Shown here piece by piece: positions 6,132-7,398 of a stretch of DNA of 7,398 nt (positions are counted from its first letter, which is position 1; each line of letters starts with the position of its first letter). Origin of the DNA: Pseudomonadota bacterium (lineage in GTDB: Bacteria; Pseudomonadota; Gammaproteobacteria; Burkholderiales; Burkholderiaceae_C). A model generated the notes under the pieces. That model ran no database searches, was not told where the DNA came from, and saw only the letters and a list, made by a program, of their open reading frames with translations. Both the position numbers and the translations under genes were made by a program. The stretch spans positions 1 through 7,398 of the forward strand of contig JAJZHS010000120.1 in the NCBI GenBank assembly GCA_021798395.1, in the 5' to 3' direction.

Positions 6132-7040
6132 TCAGTGCGAACGGATCATGGTGCCGAAAGCCTGTTCGGTCAGCACCTCGAGCAGCGTGGCGTGCGGAAT
6201 GCGCCCATCGATGATGTGCACGCTGTTGACCCCGGATCGCGCCGCGTCGAGCGCCGAGGCGATTTTCGGCAGCATGCCGCCCGAGATGCTGCCGTCGGCG
6301 AACATGTCGTCGATCTCGCGCGCGGTCAGGTCGGTCAGCAATTCGCCGGCCTTGTTCAGCACCCCGGGCGTGTTGGTCAGCAACAGCAGCTTCTCGGCCT
6401 TCAGCACCTCGGCCAGCTTGCCCGCGACCAGGTCGGCGTTGATGTTGAAGTTCTCGTTGTCGGCGCCGAAGCCCAGCGGCGAGATGACCGGAATGAACTG
6501 GTCGTCCTGCAAGGCCTTGACCACGCTGGGGTCGATCGATTCGATTTCGCCGACCTGGCCGACGTCGTGTTCGACCTCGGGGTTGTCGCGGTCGCGCATG
6601 CGCAGCTTGCGCGCGCGGATCATGCCGCCGTCGCGCCCGGTCAGTCCCACCGCCTTGCCGCCGGCGACGTTGATCAGGCCGACGATGTCCTGCTGCACCT
6701 GGCCGGCGAGCACCCACTCGACGACCTCCATCGTCTCGGCGTCGGTCACGCGCATGCCCTGGATGAAGGTTCCCTTCTTGCCGACCTTGGCCAGCGCCTC
6801 GTCGATCTGCGGTCCGCCGCCGTGCACCACCACTGGATTCATGCCGACGAGCTTGAGCAGCACCACGTCCTCGGCGAAATCCTGTTGCAGCGCCGGGTCG
6901 GTCATCGCGTTGCCGCCGTACTTGATGACCAGGGTCTTGCCGTGGAAGCGGCGGATGTAGGGAAGCGCCTGCGACAGGATTTCGGCCTTGTCGCGCGGGG
7001 AAATGTGCGCCAATTCGGCTGTGGCGGTGGGGTCATGCAT
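6132..7040 (-). CDS. argB: Acetylglutamate kinase
   Basis: N-acetyl-L-glutamate 5-kinase (302 aa), the second step of arginine biosynthesis, using ATP to make N-acetylglutamyl phosphate in the cytoplasm. Amino-acid-kinase motifs are all present: KYGGN with Lys40, the acyl-binding HGGGPQI (73-79), NINAD (199-203), TNTPGV (222-227) and GGMLPK with Lys259. About 38 residues precede KYGG, including a helix around AEILSQALPYIRRFHGK. An N-terminal helix of this kind is typical of hexameric, arginine-inhibited kinases, unlike the short dimeric E. coli enzyme. The C-terminal PHATLLEVLTEQAFGTMI resembles the arginine-site signature of those enzymes. The ATG at 7040 gives the family N-terminus; no Shine-Dalgarno is visible. 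An in-frame opening to 7157 exists but crosses the promoter. slmA follows on the same strand. Confidence 0.97.
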   Translation of the reverse strand: MHDPTATAELAHISPRDKAEILSQALPYIRRFHGKTLVIKYGGNAMTDPALQQDFAEDVVLLKLVGMNPVVVHGGGPQIDEALAKVGKKGTFIQGMRVTDAETMEVVEWVLAGQVQQDIVGLINVAGGKAVGLTGRDGGMIRARKLRMRDRDNPEVEHDVGQVGEIESIDPSVVKALQDDQFIPVISPLGFGADNENFNINADLVAGKLAEVLKAEKLLLLTNTPGVLNKAGELLTDLTAREIDDMFADGSISGGMLPKIASALDAARSGVNSVHIIDGRIPHATLLEVLTEQAFGTMIRSH

Positions 7041-7084
7041 GGCTGTGGTCGCAGAGAAGCCGCGGGCGGTGCGCCGCAGACCGG

Positions 7085-7112
7085 ATTCTAGGGACAGCCC
7101 GACACGTGTGAC
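7085..7112 (-). promoter_or_regulatory. Candidate argB promoter
   Basis: Minus-strand -10 TAGAAT (7090-7085, five of six consensus matches), a 16-nt spacer and -35 GTCACA (7112-7107, four of six). The predicted start near 7078 gives a leader of about 38 nt before the argB ATG at 7040. The 8-bp palindrome ACACGTGT (7102-7109) overlaps the -35 box and could be a regulator site. I do not see a convincing ArgR box. Confidence 0.5.
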
Positions 7113-7265
7113 GCGGCGCGGTGTTGCAGGGTCGCAACCGCGGCCTGCAGTGCGCATTCGTGCGCGAGATCATGGAATCCCGCCGCGCGCCCGGGGTCCA
7201 ATGCTTCGACCAGGACCGCGCCAGCGGCCGTTCGCTCAAGCTCCAACGAATCCAGTGAGTCCGCC

Positions 7266-7398
7266 ATGAACCAAACGATCACCATCCTCGCCGCAGCCGC
7301 GCTGCTGACCCTGGGCGCCTGCCAGAAATCCCCCGCGCCGGGCGAATCGGCCAGCGCCCCGGCGGCGGCGTCGCAGGCCAGCGAGGCCGCGCCGCCAG
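7266..7398 (+). CDS. Small lipoprotein, N-terminal part, cut by window edge
   Basis: The only plus-strand gene, divergent from argB; 44 residues are visible before the window ends. It starts MNQTITILAAAALLTLGACQ: a short N-terminus, a hydrophobic segment (about 5-18) and a lipobox LGAC with the modifiable Cys19. This is a type II signal peptide, so the mature protein should be a lipid-anchored envelope protein. Gln rather than Asp follows the cysteine, which by the Lol +2 rule favours the outer membrane. The mature start is rich in Ala, Ser and Pro, as expected for a flexible tether before a folded domain. The N-terminus has few positive charges. No clear Shine-Dalgarno or promoter was recognised in the 225-nt gap. 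Function cannot be assigned from the visible part. Confidence 0.75.
   Translation, partial: MNQTITILAAAALLTLGACQKSPAPGESASAPAAASQASEAAPP

Noticed and set aside
5484..7091. Plus-strand open frame of 535 codons opposite argB and slmA
   Set aside because: It is antisense to two confidently identified genes and has shadow-type composition.
7152..7165. GCGCA-TTCG-TGCGC hairpin with a UUCG loop in the argB/lipoprotein spacer
   Set aside because: The loop is closed by A-U rather than C-G, so it is not the extra-stable tetraloop. The stem is only 5 bp and there is no T-run or functional context.
7255..7260. GTGAGT, a half-match to the E. coli SlmA binding sequence GTGAGTACTCAC
   Set aside because: Only one half of the palindrome is present, and a 6-mer is expected by chance.
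7088..7285. Minus-strand open frame of 65 codons (59 from the inner ATG at 7267) upstream of argB
   Set aside because: Its stop codon lies inside the TAGAAT -10 box of argB, its inner start overlaps the ATG of the divergent lipoprotein gene, third-position GC is lower than in the real genes, and no motif is recognisable. It could be a small gene, but promoter spacer is more likely.

Overview
The window is GC-rich chromosomal DNA that looks like a betaproteobacterium, most likely of the Burkholderiales type. This rests on the GC-ending codons, the ArgB sequence and the argB-slmA adjacency; it is inference from gene content and no search was run. Almost all of the DNA is coding, and all genes but one are on the minus strand.

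Right edge (about 7041-7398): a divergent intergenic region separates argB (minus strand) from the start of a small lipoprotein gene (plus strand, cut by the window end). A TAGAAT -10 box with a partial -35 box is placed to drive argB.

Middle (5469-7040, minus): argB, the second enzyme of arginine biosynthesis, is followed after 54 nt by slmA, the TetR-fold nucleoid-occlusion factor. A GC-rich hairpin touches the slmA stop codon and probably marks the end of that transcript.

Left two thirds (1-5437, minus): a fatty-acid beta-oxidation operon. It begins at a near-consensus promoter (TTGACA, 17 nt, AATAGT) whose predicted start point lies inside an imperfect palindrome, a likely operator. The order is tetR, a 599-aa acyl-CoA dehydrogenase, a 798-aa FadN-type 3-hydroxyacyl-CoA dehydrogenase/enoyl-CoA hydratase, and a thiolase cut by the left window edge. 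The gaps are 33-40 nt. The three enzymes supply every step of the spiral: FAD-linked oxidation, hydration, NAD-linked oxidation and thiolysis. The TetR protein is the natural candidate for an autorepressor that is released by an acyl-CoA.

I found no RNA genes, CRISPR array, insertion sequence, phage gene or broken gene. I see no evidence of a previously undescribed system: the window is ordinary core metabolism. The points most worth a second look are the promoter/operator of the beta-oxidation operon with its near-leaderless tetR, a C8 tract early in the acyl-CoA dehydrogenase gene, and the unassigned lipoprotein beside argB.
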